NCBI GenBank assembly: GCA_024220505.1
Contig: JAKZZE010000034.1
Span: 124,001-188,000, forward strand
Reading direction: 5' to 3'
Length of the DNA stretch: 64,000 nucleotides
Source: Rhizopus arrhizus
Taxonomy: Eukaryota > Mucoromycota > Mucoromycetes > Mucorales > Rhizopodaceae
Shown here: one piece after another, positions 22,705 through 36,175 of the stretch
How positions within the stretch are numbered: position 1 is the stretch's first letter
Layout: each line of letters starts with the position of its first letter
Notes under the pieces: generated by a model
Database searches by the model: none
Told to the model about the DNA's origin: nothing
Seen by the model: only the letters and a program-made list of their open reading frames with translations
Program-made: the position numbers and the translations under genes

Positions 22705-25053
22705 GAAAAACAACCCTCACTTTGGTTATGATGCTCCTTGAAACAGTAAGTATGAGATAGGGTTAGTTTAAACACATTTTTCTTTTGTTAATCCTGTCCA
22801 ACTTTACGATGCCTTTTATTTTCTTTTGTTTGCTTTATCCAATGGCGTCTCTAATACCGCCTAAATCATTTTCTTGCTGTGTATTAGCTGTTTGAGCTGC
22901 TGATTGGGTTTTGTCGTCAACGTTGCTCCTTTTGAGCTTTATTGTGTAGTCAGTAGTTTGTAAAAACATGAATATTACCTTATAGAACAGATAGATCAAT
23001 CTACAAAGTCGCAATTTCCTTTTGTTCGTGATCATCCTCTGGTTCGTTCAAACAAAAGGTCGCTCATCTGTGATTAGTTGAAAAATTTAGAACTGCATAA
23101 TTTGTCAGTGTTGATGATGGGAAAAAGAAGTATAGGGCTATAGTAAAAATTAAGCACAGCTTCATAATATATAGAGTAGTATTCCCCGTGTGTTGCTTTA
23201 GATTTTTTTTTTTTTTTGCAATTTGAATATTTATTGCATAATAATGTAATTTGAAAAGAACAGCGTAGAGCAATGATATCATCAGCTCACTGGACGCTTT
23301 CTTTATCGACTTACGCTCTAAACCTCTTTAGTGTTCTTCCTCAATTGGCACCTAACAAACTAATTGCATAATGAAATAAGATCCCGTAATTTGCCTATTT
23401 AAAAAAATCTAGTATTTACATTCTCTGGTGAACAATTATACAATATTGAACTCAAGTTAATTATTGCTTTTAAATATTGGATCAATGTAAACTGACTGTA
23501 GTGACTAGATACTTGGCTATTAAAGCAAGTGCTAAAAGTATTTAGGCTTATATATCTTTGATTTTTTTACATTTTAAAAACAGTAATTTATGGTGCTCAT
23601 AAGATATTATCATTTGCAAACTTACATATCTTGCTATATCTGTCATCAACCCTGTTTATGTAAAGTAACCATGTCACTATAGGCTGAGATACAACTGTGA
23701 CTACTACCTAATACAATATACAATCTTTTTATCTGTTTTGTATAATACAGATCCATAATTTGCATGTGTTAAGTTGCATTTTCTTCATTGGTAAATACAT
23801 TCTTGTGTTACTTGTAAGCATAATTAAATTTCAGCTCTAATCAAGACTACTTTTTAATGTTCTTGTTATATTTGATAAATCAGGATAATCTATTCTTCCG
23901 AAAGTCCTTGATAGTTATTATTATGATAGCATTTCGTTACCTTGTCTGTGGAGTAAGGAGGTGTTTTATCAAGAAGTCTGGTTTTTGTTTGAATAAATAA
24001 TCTATTTCAATGCAATGTTTCTATTTCTTTATAGAAACGCACTTGAAGCATGCACAATACGTGAATGTTTTTTGATTTTGCATGGAAAAGCGTTCAGGAT
24101 GAGTATTTAATATAAATACAAAACTGAGCGAATTTTTTCGGAAAGTATCTTAATAATGCCTGAAACCAGCGCACAATTGATCTAATCGGCAATTCGGTAG
24201 AACTTTTCTATCTTTCTTTTAAAATTACATGTAAACTTCTTTAGAAAAAACATTTGCTTTACCTGGAATAAACAGAAAAAACCAGTTCTTCAGTACTTTT
24301 ATTTATTACATAAAAGGAAAGTCAATTTCCTTCTTTAAAAATGATGGTTTTATATGGAACACTGGTACTTTTACTGTTCGAGCCAAACATCTAAATAAAA
24401 CTCCCAGAGTAATAAAGCCATACCAACTATCAAGCGTCCATAGTTATTTACAGCATCATCTGTTCCATGACGAACGATCTTATGAATCGTGGCTTTACTA
24501 AGGCTTCTAGTACTTTGATTTAATTCTGATTATAATTTATAATAATTCGAATCTCTTTCTTTAATTACCCTCCTGAGACTATATAAATACTTTCTTTGAT
24601 ATGCATAACGTTCTTATAGATATGTAAAGAAAGGAGAAAAATATGCTAGTAACACGAGCGAATTATATCCAAGAGTAACATTACACAAGTAAATTGCATA
24701 TCTGACTTGTCTTGGAGGCTGTCGTCTGTTGTTCTCACACTTTAAGTTGGGAAAGCAAAAATTCTCCTATTGTTGTCTGGCAGAATTTTTATGCATTTTA
24801 TTATTTCAGCCTTACTAAAATTGGCCTATAAAAATAGCCCTAGTTTGCACCTTTCATCGCCCCCATATACCCCCTTAAAAACTCAATATTACGTTTCTAT
24901 CTACCTGATATCCTTTATACAATTAGGTGCATTATATAATCCCCTACCTTGCAAATGAAACTGTTTAAATATTACCATTGATATAAAAACCATCGAAACT
25001 TTTTCCTTTCTTTTCTTTTTTCTGTGCGCACTTGAAGATTGAAATTATCCATC
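22705..25053. other. Gene-poor stretch
   Basis: About 2.3 kb with no recognisable exon on either strand; short A/T runs only (for example the T run near 23204-23217). Confidence 0.55.
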
Positions 25054-27130
25054 ATGTCAAATTCTCCGCATTTCACAAAGCAGCTTCCGCCGGACAATTC
25101 CTCTTTGATAAGTAACGTAAACAACATTGATTCCTCTGAAATATCACGAGAAAACAGTGAAACCACTACGATCACAGAAAAGGAAGATCCCCCTTATTCA
25201 GTTTTCACTAAAAATGAAAAGGCTGCCATCACAACGACCGTGTCTCTGTCTGCTTTTTTCTCTCCTTTTTCAACCAACATTTACTTTCCTGCCTTACATG
25301 TTATACAACAAGTAAAAAAACAGACAAGGAAATGTATCTGATCTAATTTTTTTGTATGCTTCCTAAAGGATTTACACACAACAGAGCAGCTTATTAGTTT
25401 GACAGTGACAATGTATATGATATTTCAGGGTATATCTCCTTCCTTTTGGGGTGCAATGGCTGATACCTGGGGTAGACGACCTGTTTATATAGCCACCTTC
25501 TTGTTTTACTCTTTGGCTTCTTTTGGCGCAGGATGCTCGCAAAACTATCCAAGTTTATTAGTGATGCGTATGCTGCAAGCTGTTGGTTCCAGTTCAGCCA
25601 TTGCGGTAGGAGCCGGCACAATTGGTAGAATTTTTTTTTTATGTCAGAATTCAACAATTTTAATGTTTAACTTTTATTAGGTGATATATCAACGCCTGCA
25701 GAAAGAGGAGGATATATGGGAATTTACTCTATGCTTACTCAACTCGGACCATTACTTGGTCCTTTTCTAGGTAAAGAAAAAAAAAAGCTCATGTTTTTTT
25801 TATTTCTTAAATATATTCGTAGGTGGACTGATAAGTCAGACGTTGGGTTGGAGGTAATGAGATAAAGGAAAAATCATAAAGAAGATATAAACAATTGTTT
25901 ATAGGTGGATTTTTGGGTCTTAGCCATCATGTCTTTTGTATTATGGGTTGTTTTGGTGTTTTTTCTTCCAGAAACCCTAAGATCTCTTACAGGAGATGGA
26001 TCTGGTTATGCAAACCCTACTCCGATACAATACTGGAAACGAAAGTTTGGGAAACAAAAAGAAGATGCAACTGATAATATTTCAAAGTTTGATTTCATCA
26101 TTCCTCCACTGACGTACACACATAATGGATTACCTATTTCTGCAGATATTTTATCAGAAAAAAAGTTGAAAGCAGATAACTTGATATTGGAAGACAATGA
26201 TGTGAAGCAGCAAAAGAAACTTCATTTGAACGTGTTTCAATCGTTATCTTACCTAAAGGAAAAGGATATAGCAGTTTTACTGTTTTATAATGCTTTGCAA
26301 TACGGTGCAATCTATAGCATGCTTACAAGTTTAACCAAGCTTTTTACAGAAGCTTATCAGTTAAATACTCTTCAGATTGGTCTGTGTTATTTGGCTAGTG
26401 GCTTTGGGTCATCTCTTGGATCTTTCAGTTCTGGAAGGCTATTGAATTGGCAATTTAATAGATATTCGAAAGCTTTTTGTAATGAACGTGGGCAAGCCGA
26501 AAGGTACTTGAAAAATAAAAGTTCAATATAACTTGATAACAAACAATGTTACTGTTAGGTCAATTAGCAGAAAGAATATTGATCCTGAATTTCCCATTGA
26601 AGCTGCTCGTCTCAATTTGACCTGGATATGGGGAATTGCATTTAGTTTGTTTACATCAGCATATGGTTGGTGTGTGCAGTTTCATGTTCATATTGCTGCC
26701 CCATTGACAATGGCATTTTTTAGTAAGGAGTTGGATATATTTGTTTATTTATTACGTGAAAATTAAGTTTTTTTTTATAGTGACCTATACTTCATCGTCT
26801 ACATTTTGTGCCATCAATACCCTCCTCGTCGATTTATTCCCAAACAACTCAGCAGCTATTATAGCATCCAATAACTTTACAAGGTATAACCTTGAACGTT
26901 TTTATTATTTATGTCAAATAACATATCTGTATTTCTCTATTAGATGTATTTTAGGCGCGCTTGCAGTTTTTTGTGTAAATCCAGGTGTTGATTTAATCGG
27001 AATCGGATGGTTCTTTACCACAGTATCCCTTATCGTATTTGTATCAAGAACGATTCTTATTGTGGAGCTAAAATATGGTCCAAAATGGAGGCTACAGCGA
27101 ATTGAGCGAAACACTATACGACAATTATAA
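25054..27130 (+). CDS. MFS drug:H+ antiporter-like transporter with apparent frameshift
   Basis: Eight exons fit (25054-25311, 25369-25624, 25681-25770, 25823-25853, 25905-26503, 26559-26722, 26781-26883, 26944-27130). The product is a 12-helix major facilitator of the DHA1/Qdr type. FFSPFSTNIYFPALHVI, ISPSFWGAMADTWGRRPVYI (the A motif), a C-like motif GYMGIYSMLTQLGPLLGPFLGG and late helices with DLFPNNSA are visible. A hydrophilic central loop (about 60 residues) separates the two halves, and the N-terminal tail is Ser/Glu-rich. All junctions keep frame except exon 4 to exon 5. There the expected LGWRWIFWVL needs six T residues, but only five are present (25910-25914), so splicing as read gives an early stop. 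This is either a real inactivating deletion or a homopolymer error. The substrate cannot be inferred. Confidence 0.75.
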
Positions 27131-30100
27131 AATGTGTACTTCTATACCAAAAAAGTTACTCCTGTAACTTAATAAACAAAACAGAAGGGTAATATCCATT
27201 TTTAGTCAATCGAAGGTATTAAGTCTTCTGTACAGAAAATCTAGATCATAGTAACATCTTTTATAGAACATAGATTGGCGATCTTTTACTTTGAGACAAT
27301 TCATAGTGGTTGATATGTAATTTTTGGTTTTAAATTTCACTAATGTATCCGCCTTTTTTTTTTTTTTCCTCTTAAATAGTAGATTATGCTAGTAAATGAA
27401 TTGAAATTATTCTAAGACAGTTGTCCATTTCTATTCAAAGTTAAGAGATAAGATTTTTGAAGCCAATTTCAAAATGTATCGACATATTTAATTTCTAGAG
27501 TGAGAGTGAACATGCTATGAAACTTCTAAGTCTCTGGTTACTATGATGGGATAACAAAAGTACACACAGACAAAAGGGAGAGAAACATATTGTGGTCTGC
27601 ACATGACGAGTTTTAATCTCACTAATCGAGCGCAAACTAAGTTTATGTTATAAATGCGCTTCGAACCTGAAAATTTTTGTTTCCTTTAGTATTTCTATTT
27701 TTTGCATAAACAAAGAGAAAGGTTTTGTTTCTGTTCTTTATAAGCAATCCAAAATGGAAACTGTACAACTACACTACAGAATTTGAAGAGTAAGGTTGTA
27801 ATAAAGTAAATAGTAAGGTAATGACTGTAACTTAACATTTAATGTAGAATTTTGAGCCAAATTAATTTACAAATCATACAATAGCCTACAGAAATAGAGG
27901 TTTTTTGTAAAGAAATGTCTTTGGATAGACTGTCTAAAGATGAAAAAGAACAAGGAAGGCTAAACGGGATAGACAAATTCTGTACAACAAAGTGCTATTA
28001 TTATCTCGCCTACTATTTACCTATGAAAAGCTATTTGAAAGTTAAAATATATTTTGTGATAGCCCGGTAAAGAAAATTTAAAAGTACCGCGAGAATCTGG
28101 ACATTAAAAAGATATATCTACTATTCAAATCGAGTCTTTAATTTTTACAGGCATCTTAAACAATATATTCTTTAGATGAAAAATATAAAACTTTTATATT
28201 AAATTAGAAGCAATTGAAAAATAATCATAAGTTATCAAAAGCCCTTTCATGTAAAATTAACGTGTTTATACGAAGAAAAGACATACTGATGTTATGATGC
28301 TGATGCTTGTAGAATGCACGATTATTCAAATTGACTAGATTGTTTTTAATTTAACTACAAAAGTACTTAAAGCCATAGAAGTCTTATACATGTATTAACA
28401 TGTATATATGCAATGGAATATGTACAACAATAAGCTTCACTTTACGTCAGCCTATTTGAGATTTTTCTCGCTTTCCTTTGTAAATATCAACATAAAACAA
28501 TTGAACCGGTGTATATTGGATAAACAGTATTTAAATTATATGCTGGGATATCTACATAGTATCTTCCCTCTTCTTTAATGGACTATATGAACCTTTTTTT
28601 GCCTTATCGTATACTAAGAAGTCTTGGAATAATGTGAAGAGCTTTCTTTTGAGAACACTTAGTCAATGCTAGTTCATTCTACTATAAGCCTCATTGAATT
28701 TTTCCTCTTTCACATCCTAACTACTATGCTCGGTATTTACGTATAGAGAATCTACTTTATGTAAAACTGTTTATAGTATACCTTAGCTATAATGGCTCAG
28801 TTATTTAATGATACCTATTTTAATTAATTATCAAAGGTGGATGCATCTCTTTTTACCAGTAAATAAACAAATTTTATATAATAGGATATCAATAGAAAGA
28901 AATCACAATACTAAGCCTTGCTGTTGAGTAACCTTTATTTTTTACTAGATTGTGATCAAGCTCCAATTATATCGGATTCAGAACCACTTAAATCACAAAG
29001 CTTTCAATAAATAGCAATAGTGTTCAAGTACTGTTACCAATGAATAAAAGTTTGCTTTTTAGAATTCACATAATAAAGCTTGATTGTTGTTTATATTTCA
29101 TCTTTAGTATATCTCTAAAAGTATAATAAAGCCACCAAAGCTTCATAAAGCAAACACTATTTATCAATCAGTATTAATAATAAAAATGTACGTTCTTTGA
29201 AAAGTGGCCTGACAAAGTTTACCATTAATATTTTCAAAGGTTGTAAAAAAAGGGAAACAGTTTGTAGTTTGATATAGACTAGAAACAATACAAATCGTGC
29301 CTTATACAAAATATCTGATTATCGATATGCTTGTAGATATTGCCCAAAATGACATGCTTCCTCCAGTTTCTTGTACTGCAATTACAGTAGCTATAATTAA
29401 ACGTAATACTAAAAGAAATACATTATTTTTTGATTTATAACATAATACAGCTTAATGCTTGGGCAATGCCATTTGACTCGAGTTACAATTGCTTGCATAA
29501 ATACGCTCTGTCCAAAAAGCAAGAATAATTTTTTTACAAGTAAAACTGGACTCGTCTTTACGAAGAGAATGAATGGTTTCTAAGGTTAGTATTTTGTAAT
29601 TAAGCTGTTATTCTTGCAACACCATAAAATAACTGATAAAATCCAATTGGGTACTTATGGCTTGGAATATATCCTTTCTAGAAAATCTTTCTGAACAAAT
29701 AACCAGTTACACGCGTCAGTAAAGCTCATATCGACTCTCAGCAGTAGTAGCCAGAGTGTACCAAGTAGCAGAACTACAAAGTGATTAAAAGGAAAGGTCT
29801 GTGTGATACACATTACAGTCCTTTATACCTGTTACTATCTTGAACTCTGATTAGTTGATGTATCAATGGCAACTGAAGGTACTAAAAGTTAAGTAGTTTC
29901 CGATCATTCGGTTATATCCAATTTTTTCAGTTACTCATAAAAACAGCTAGGCATGTGAAAAGAAAACGAAATATACCGACAAGGTATAACAGTAGAGTCC
30001 CCGCTACTTTATCAGATGGGAGCTACTATCAGATCAGCAACAGTTTTCTCATTGTAACACACTCCAGACGTTTTATATTCCTCTGTGAGGAAAAATGGCC

Positions 30101-30572
30101 ATGTATACTTAGCATTTGCGAAATGAGTCTGTTTTTAGCCTTTTCTTTTTAATTAAATATGCTCACAATTCTTAAAACAGCAAATAAACATGAATAAATT
30201 GTACTTGATGTAATACTTTAAATATTACTGAATGCAATTGACAATTGCTTTGAATAAAAAAAAGCAATGGATTCTCAAACAGTGAAAAAGTTATCTGATC
30301 TTAAAATGTAACAACAGAAAGATCTGATAATATTAGTGATACACAAAAATGCGTGTAACAGCCAATTGTCACATTGTGTAAGCCAGTTTTTAACATGGAA
30401 TACACGTACCATGATCCAATTCCAACTCCTCTATAACTTGTATAATCGACTCAGATTGTAGAAGAACATACAGAACATAGTAATTGCAGAATTTATATAA
30501 ATAGAGTAATTATTTTTTTGCTCAAACAAGATATATTCAAGCTAAAAAATAGCAAACAACCAGACTGTAAAC
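27131..30572. other. Long gene-poor AT-rich stretch
   Basis: About 3.4 kb without a supported exon, RNA gene or repeat pair. A candidate TATA box for the downstream gene lies at its right end. This is the longest empty stretch in the window. Confidence 0.5.
30494..30503 (+). promoter_or_regulatory. TATA-like box of the Cys-rich secreted protein gene
   Basis: The sequence TATATAAATA starts 79 bp before the start codon at 30573, in an otherwise simple AT-rich leader. Confidence 0.4.
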
Positions 30573-31614
30573 ATGCGTACCATCCTTGCCATCTCTGCTG
30601 CTTCTGCCACGCTTTTTACCTCTGCCCTTGCTGCAAATTGTAATCCTTCGTACAAGGTTCCTACATCTGGTGAATGCTATACGAACTGTAACATTGTAAG
30701 TATACAGATCAATTGACTTATTGAAGCTAACTTTCATTTGCCTGTAGAAAGCCGGTGAAAAATATGTCTCTGGTTGGACAATGAATCCTAGTTCTGAGCT
30801 CTTTATCAAGTCTCTTAGTATCATGTGTAATAAGACCGGCCCCAACTACACAAGCTTTATGACTACTGCTGGTATATGTATGGCTGGTTGTACTGGCTCT
30901 AATCCTGACGATTTCAATGCTGAATTTGCTGGTGCTTGTGCTTGGTGGAATGAACATAAAAATGACAAATGCAGTGCTGATACAACTACCACCAAGGTTA
31001 CTACTACTAAGACTTCCACCACTACTAAGGCTACCACCACTACTAAGGCTACTACCGATAAGGCAACCTCTACTAAGACTACTAATACTTCTACCGCTAA
31101 AGGTGATAAAACTGCTACTGCTTCCACAAGTACCACCAAAGCTGGCAGCTCCTCCACCTCAGTAGGCTCTACTACTACCGCAACAACAACTGCCACGACG
31201 ACCACTTCTGTCACTGCTACTGTCACTGTCACCGTATGTCCTACTCCTACATCCTCTGTCTGCCAATCTGGCTACAGAGGCAAGAAGAATGGCAGAGGCC
31301 CCGAGGGCGCTTGTTGCTCCACTAGTAGCGACTGTCAAGAAAGCTGCGTAAAAGGAAAATGTAATGCTCCTGTAGCTTCCACTTGTTACACTGGTTCTCA
31401 AGGAAAAGGTAGAGGTGATGGATATAATGGCGCATGCTGCAAAACTAGTGACGATTGCTGGGAGAGCTGTGTTAAAGGAAAGTGCAATGGTCCCTCTCTT
31501 GGTTCCTGCTCCACCGGCTACAGTGGCAAGCGTAGAGGCAATGGTCCTAAGGATGCCTGCTGCTCTAGTAGCAAGGACTGTAAAGAATCCTGTGTCAAAG
31601 GAAAATGCAATTAA
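30573..31614 (+). CDS. Secreted Thr-rich protein with three six-cysteine repeats
   Basis: Two exons (30573-30695, 30748-31614) encode 329 residues. A signal peptide (MRTILAISAASATLFTSALA) leads to a globular part with eight or so Cys residues (about 22-130, containing GECYTNCNI, WTMNPSSELFI and CMAGCTG). Next comes a Thr/Ser/Lys linker of about 90 residues (TTTKVTTTKTSTTTKATTTT and similar), which should be heavily O-glycosylated. Last come three 35-residue repeats (31261-31365, 31384-31488, 31507-31611) with pattern C-x16-CC-x5-C-x3-C-x4-C, each ending ESCVKGKCN. No transmembrane helix or GPI signal follows; the protein ends with the last repeat. I do not know the family. A cell-wall, substrate-binding or effector-like role is only an inference. 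The codon AAG dominates Lys use in the repeats. Confidence 0.82.
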
Positions 31615-31812
31615 TTAATATAATATCAATAATAAATAAAGCACATAACTTTTTTTAAAAAAAAAAGATTGACATTTTAAATTATTAAATTTCATGTTTG
31701 AATACTAGATTTATTAGTCAAACCAAAAATATTTAAACAATAGAAAAAAAGATGTCTTCAGAAAGTTACATTTATAAAAAAAAAAGCATGCAAAGCAAAC
31801 AAATAGCCATTA

Positions 31813-34800
31813 CTAATTCAAAACACGTCCAGCAACTGAAGAAGTGCTACGATCATTTGTCTTCGTCTTTTTCAACGCTTTTCCTAGTTGGATTTGACCC
31901 AATAAGGCACTTCTTGCATCATTCGAAGATGGTGGTGGAGATTGAGTTTGGGAAAATGAGGCTTCAGGAGCTGGAGGTGCTGGAGGTGCAGCAGGAGCAA
32001 CGGGAGGCGCAGGAGCAGGTGGTGGTGGTGGTGGCATGGATGAGCTGGCAGGCAGCATAGGAGCAGGTGGTGGTGGCGGTGGTGGCGAGGGAGGTACACT
32101 TGAATTAGGAGAAATAGAAGCAGCCGCTGGCGAAGGAGAAGGAATGGATGGGCTAGGCGAGGACATGGGTGTTCCTCCTGAGTAAAGAAATAGAGATCAG
32201 TTTTATGTTACATATAGTCTTTAAATACACCTTACCTCCGGTTCTTTGACTCAAGACACTGAAGAGTTTACCAGCCAAGTTCTTTGCACTACCAGCAGCA
32301 GGGAACTCACTTTCATCTTCAGAATCACTATCATCATCTGCTGTCCAGCTGTCATCATCCGAATCCGAGTCATTGGAACCAGCCTTTGTGGCAGAAAATG
32401 CAGAGAATGAAGCAAATGGATTATAACTCACGCGCTTGTTGTTTGTTTCAGTTGGCTTTTCTGCTTGAGAAGTTTCTGGAGCAGATTGTTGAAGTTTAGC
32501 AAAAGGATTGTTTGTGCTTGTTGTTGTATTGGACTCATTGACTGTCGGTGTGGATGGAGCCGTGACAACGGGAGGTGATTCAGCTTCAACAGGTGTAGGG
32601 GATGGGTCAGGCACGCTAACGGCTTCTTCGGGCTTATGTCCTTGATGAGAACCTTGTGCTTCTTCATTTCTTCTTCTTTCTTCCTCTTCCTCCTGGCGCT
32701 TGATGGCTTCATATCTAGCTTGTCTATCAGCTTCTTCTTTTTCCAACACTCTTCTTCTTCTTTCTTCTAAATCTCTTTCTTCCTGTTCACGACGCTCTTC
32801 TTCTTCTCTTTCTCTTCGAACGCGTTCTTCTTCTCGTTGTTGATCTTCAAATCTTTGACGCTCAGCTCTTTCTTGTTCACGTTCACGCTCGAAATCCGTT
32901 TCTCGTCTTTGGCGTTCATATTCTTCGCGTTGAGCAACAGAAGCCCTCAATTGTTCTTGTGCTTCACGTTCTGCATTACGAAGGCGTTCTAATATATTAT
33001 TGGTAAGAAATAGGGATATACGTTTCTATATTCAATATAAAACCAAATTACCCTGGGCAGCCATCTCATCTTCGTCTGGTTTACTCATAGATGGTGTAGG
33101 TGCAACTGCTATAGGAGTAACTGGTTTAGGTGAAGCACCAGGATTTCTTTTAGCTTGAAGAGCTGCCAAACGCTCTTGTACACGACGTTCAGCCTATTTT
33201 TTTTTTTTTTTAAAAAAATCTGTTACAACTGTTTCATTAATTAACAAGTACCTCTTTTTTGATTTCTTCTGCTGTACGAGGACGAGCTGCGACAGGCTTA
33301 GAAGCAGGACTTGGACTGGCGCCAGGTGTTACAGGGCTTGACATAGAGGGACTTTGATTACTAACACTGAGAGAAGAGAAATTGCTGGTGAGACTGCGTG
33401 AGGAATAAGAAGGCTGAGAGACGGGTTTGGAGTCCAAATCTTCAATGAAATGACGCAACTCATAAGAGAGATCCTGTTGGCTTATTTCAAATCGCTTTTT
33501 ATCCTCTAAATATTTTGTTACTTCTTCCAGGTATCTTAAATCACCCCTCATGTCAAGCAAAGATGTTCTTGAGGTTTCCATATCACGTTCGACTGCATCA
33601 GCAATTCTGTCTGCCTCTTCCTTTTCTTCTTCTGCGCGTCTGAGAACAAGTCCAGAATCTGCACTTGCTCCAGTACTACCAAACTTACGAGCGGCCATCA
33701 TAGCCTTAGCCTTTGCACGAACACGGTCACTTTCTGTAATGGAACCTCCTGGACCCGTAGGCTGAATAAATGCCATATAATCCTGAGTACCATCACTTTT
33801 CTTACCATGGCGAATCTTTGCATCTCGAAGTTCTGCAGCTGCCCCACGAAGTTGACGGGCCAAGACTGGGATATCACGATTGCACAAGTACTGAATTTCA
33901 TCCTGAAGTGATTTCTGTGTTTCCATCAAACCGAGTAGGACTTCTGAGTTTTCTGCATACTTGTTGGCTGCAGGATTATTTTGAAGGAGATGAACCAATT
34001 CAGTGTGCGATTTTCTGATTTTTTCTTTGAGCTCTTCGATATTGTATTTACTTGATGCTGTGTTATAGCCTTTATTACGAGGTACGTCAATACGATCCAA
34101 TTTACGTTTTGTTTCGTAAATTTGACGGCGCAGATCTTCCAAGATGGCCACGTCCACTTCATCTTCATCCTCTGAGTATTGATCGTACTTTCTTAATGAT
34201 CTATTGGCTTGACCCTTTCTTCGGGAACTTGAGACATAATCACTGTGGTCATTGTAGTACTGACGTTCTGGTTCTTCAACTGATCGATGTTGTGCTTGAG
34301 AGCCAAAAGAGGGAATTGAAGGAGGTGGACGACGACCTAAAACGAATTTTTTGAGGACACTGGAGGGAGGTGCTAATTCAGGGGGCAGGACATTAGGTAT
34401 TTCAAACCCATTGAGCTTTCTGTAGATCAAATGCATAGCAATACAAAACTCATCAACGTCTAAGCTTCCTCTGTTTTCAGAATCAGCCAAGTTCCAAATC
34501 TTCATGAGGCTATCTGGTGGTAATTGTGACTGAGTAAATACATCTTTAGCAGTATCACCTGACATGAATCCAGACCCTGATCCTTCCCAAGCGTTGAAAA
34601 TCTCTCGATATCGCTGTTTATCCTGAGGACTGATTTTCCAAGACAACTTGTCAGCTTCGCTAGTTCCCAAGCTAGGATTGAGTAAGTTTGTCACTCCGTT
34701 TTGGTTGGGCATCATCTTTTTGGCAAAGTCTGTATTTTGAAGGCGAAGTTTTTGAGCAGGAGGAGGGGTAGGATGAAAACCAGTCTGCATTGGTGTTTGG

Positions 34801-35562
34801 AAATTTGTTATGCTGTTATTCATATAACCTGTCTGCATTGGTATTTGAGGTGCCATGGGTCTCATGTTTTGCATATTTTGTATGCCAGTTCTTAAGGCTA
34901 CCTGAGGTGTCATACCTGTCATCATGGGCATTTGAGGATTCATTATTGCTGATTGTGAAATGTTTGTATCAATAAGCTGCTGCTGCTGCTGCTGCTGTTG
35001 AGACTGAGATGTTTCGCTTGATACAATAGTTGCAATAGCTACTTCTACTTCTTCTCTAATACTAGGTGGAAGGCTAGAAGGAATCTCTTGTCCAATTAAT
35101 TTTCTAGATGTAAGATACATGGCAGTCGCAAACTCAGGAAAAGTCATGAATGCCCCATTAGAAATAGATGAAAGATCCCTTTGAGAAGTCAGATTCAATT
35201 GATTATTCTCGTCAACTTTCTTTTCCCTTCCTTTTTTGAATTGCTTACCAGATTTTTGCCAAAGACTCATTGTCAAGGTTAGAGCGTCGCAAAAGATCAC
35301 CTACCGCTTGTGCTATTGTTTTGTATTAATATAAAAAGAATTATATATTTCTTTCTTGAATAGACCAATTACCTCCTATTTTGTTTCCACCAAAAGCGGC
35401 AGCACTTTGTATAAAAAGCTGCTCAAACTTGGATTGGTCAGATGGTGTTAAAAACGTAAATCGAATGCCTTTTTATAAGCTTTTAGTGTTTTTGAAATAT
35501 TTCTCTTTTTGTTTTTATTTACCTTTTGAAGGAGTTTGATGTCCTCCAGAATTGTTATACAT
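31813..35562 (-). CDS. PAN1: Endocytic actin regulator Pan1
   Basis: Seven exons on the minus strand (35562-35523, 35468-35373, 35312-35249, 35178-33252, 33193-33052, 32988-32236, 32177-31813) give 1,128 residues with consistent phases. Pan1 is the scaffold that recruits and activates Arp2/3 at clathrin endocytic sites, with End3 and Sla1. Two EH domains (about 14-106 and 247-334) are clear: FMTFPEFATAMYL in the first, and IWNLADSENRGSLDVDEF, an EF-hand loop, in the second. They bind NPF motifs. An eight-residue Gln run (about 127-134, encoded by CTG/TTG repeats at about 34976-35000) lies between them, with Met/Gln-rich repeats. Long coiled coils follow, then an Arg/Glu-rich helix (32700-32950), acidic Asp/Ser motifs, a polyproline block and a terminal WH2 motif (SALLGQIQLGKALKK) that binds actin. 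Yeast Pan1 is 1,480 residues, so the N-terminal part is shorter here. Confidence 0.92.
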
Positions 35563-36135
35563 TCTATTCTTTTATTATCGAAAATAAAAAGGGTGGTAGA
35601 GAAACTTAAAATTAAATTATACACAAAGCAGCATGCTCCTCATTGCTTAATTTAGATTCCCGCATTGCGTTCAATTTCAATAACCGCATGCCTTTGATTC
35701 AAAAAAGCCAGAACCTTTTGTAGATTTATATTTTTTCAAATTTAAAGTCAATTGAACTGTGAACTATTAGTGACTACCTACATGAGCATTGATTCTTTTA
35801 GATACTTGTTAAGTATTATAAAATAGTATGCTAATTTGAAATCAATGTTAAAAAACTCCCTATTTTAATACTTGCAAGTGAGTAAAAATCTTTGGTCATT
35901 CTAGCCAGAAAAAAGTTACTTTTATAAGAGCCTATGATACTAATTTTTTTTTTTTGACAAGTTATCAAATTGCTCAATTGAATACAAAAGGACAAGAAGA
36001 AATATACAGTGACTTGTGTAATTTTTAAACAATTTATTGCTGATTTAAACAAAATCCTTCTTGCTCCTCTAAAATGTGAATCAAATTAAAGTAATGACCG
36101 ATTGCAATCACCTTTTTCTTATTTTGATTCAATTC

Positions 36136-36175
<40 letters not shown>

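Noticed and set aside
30846..31232. Minus-strand frame encoding a Val-rich protein
   Set aside because: It is the reverse shadow of the Thr codons (ACT/ACC) in the secreted Cys-rich protein gene.
35228..35249. A 22-nt intron in PAN1
   Set aside because: A normal intron ending at 35179 gives the expected EH-domain sequence instead.
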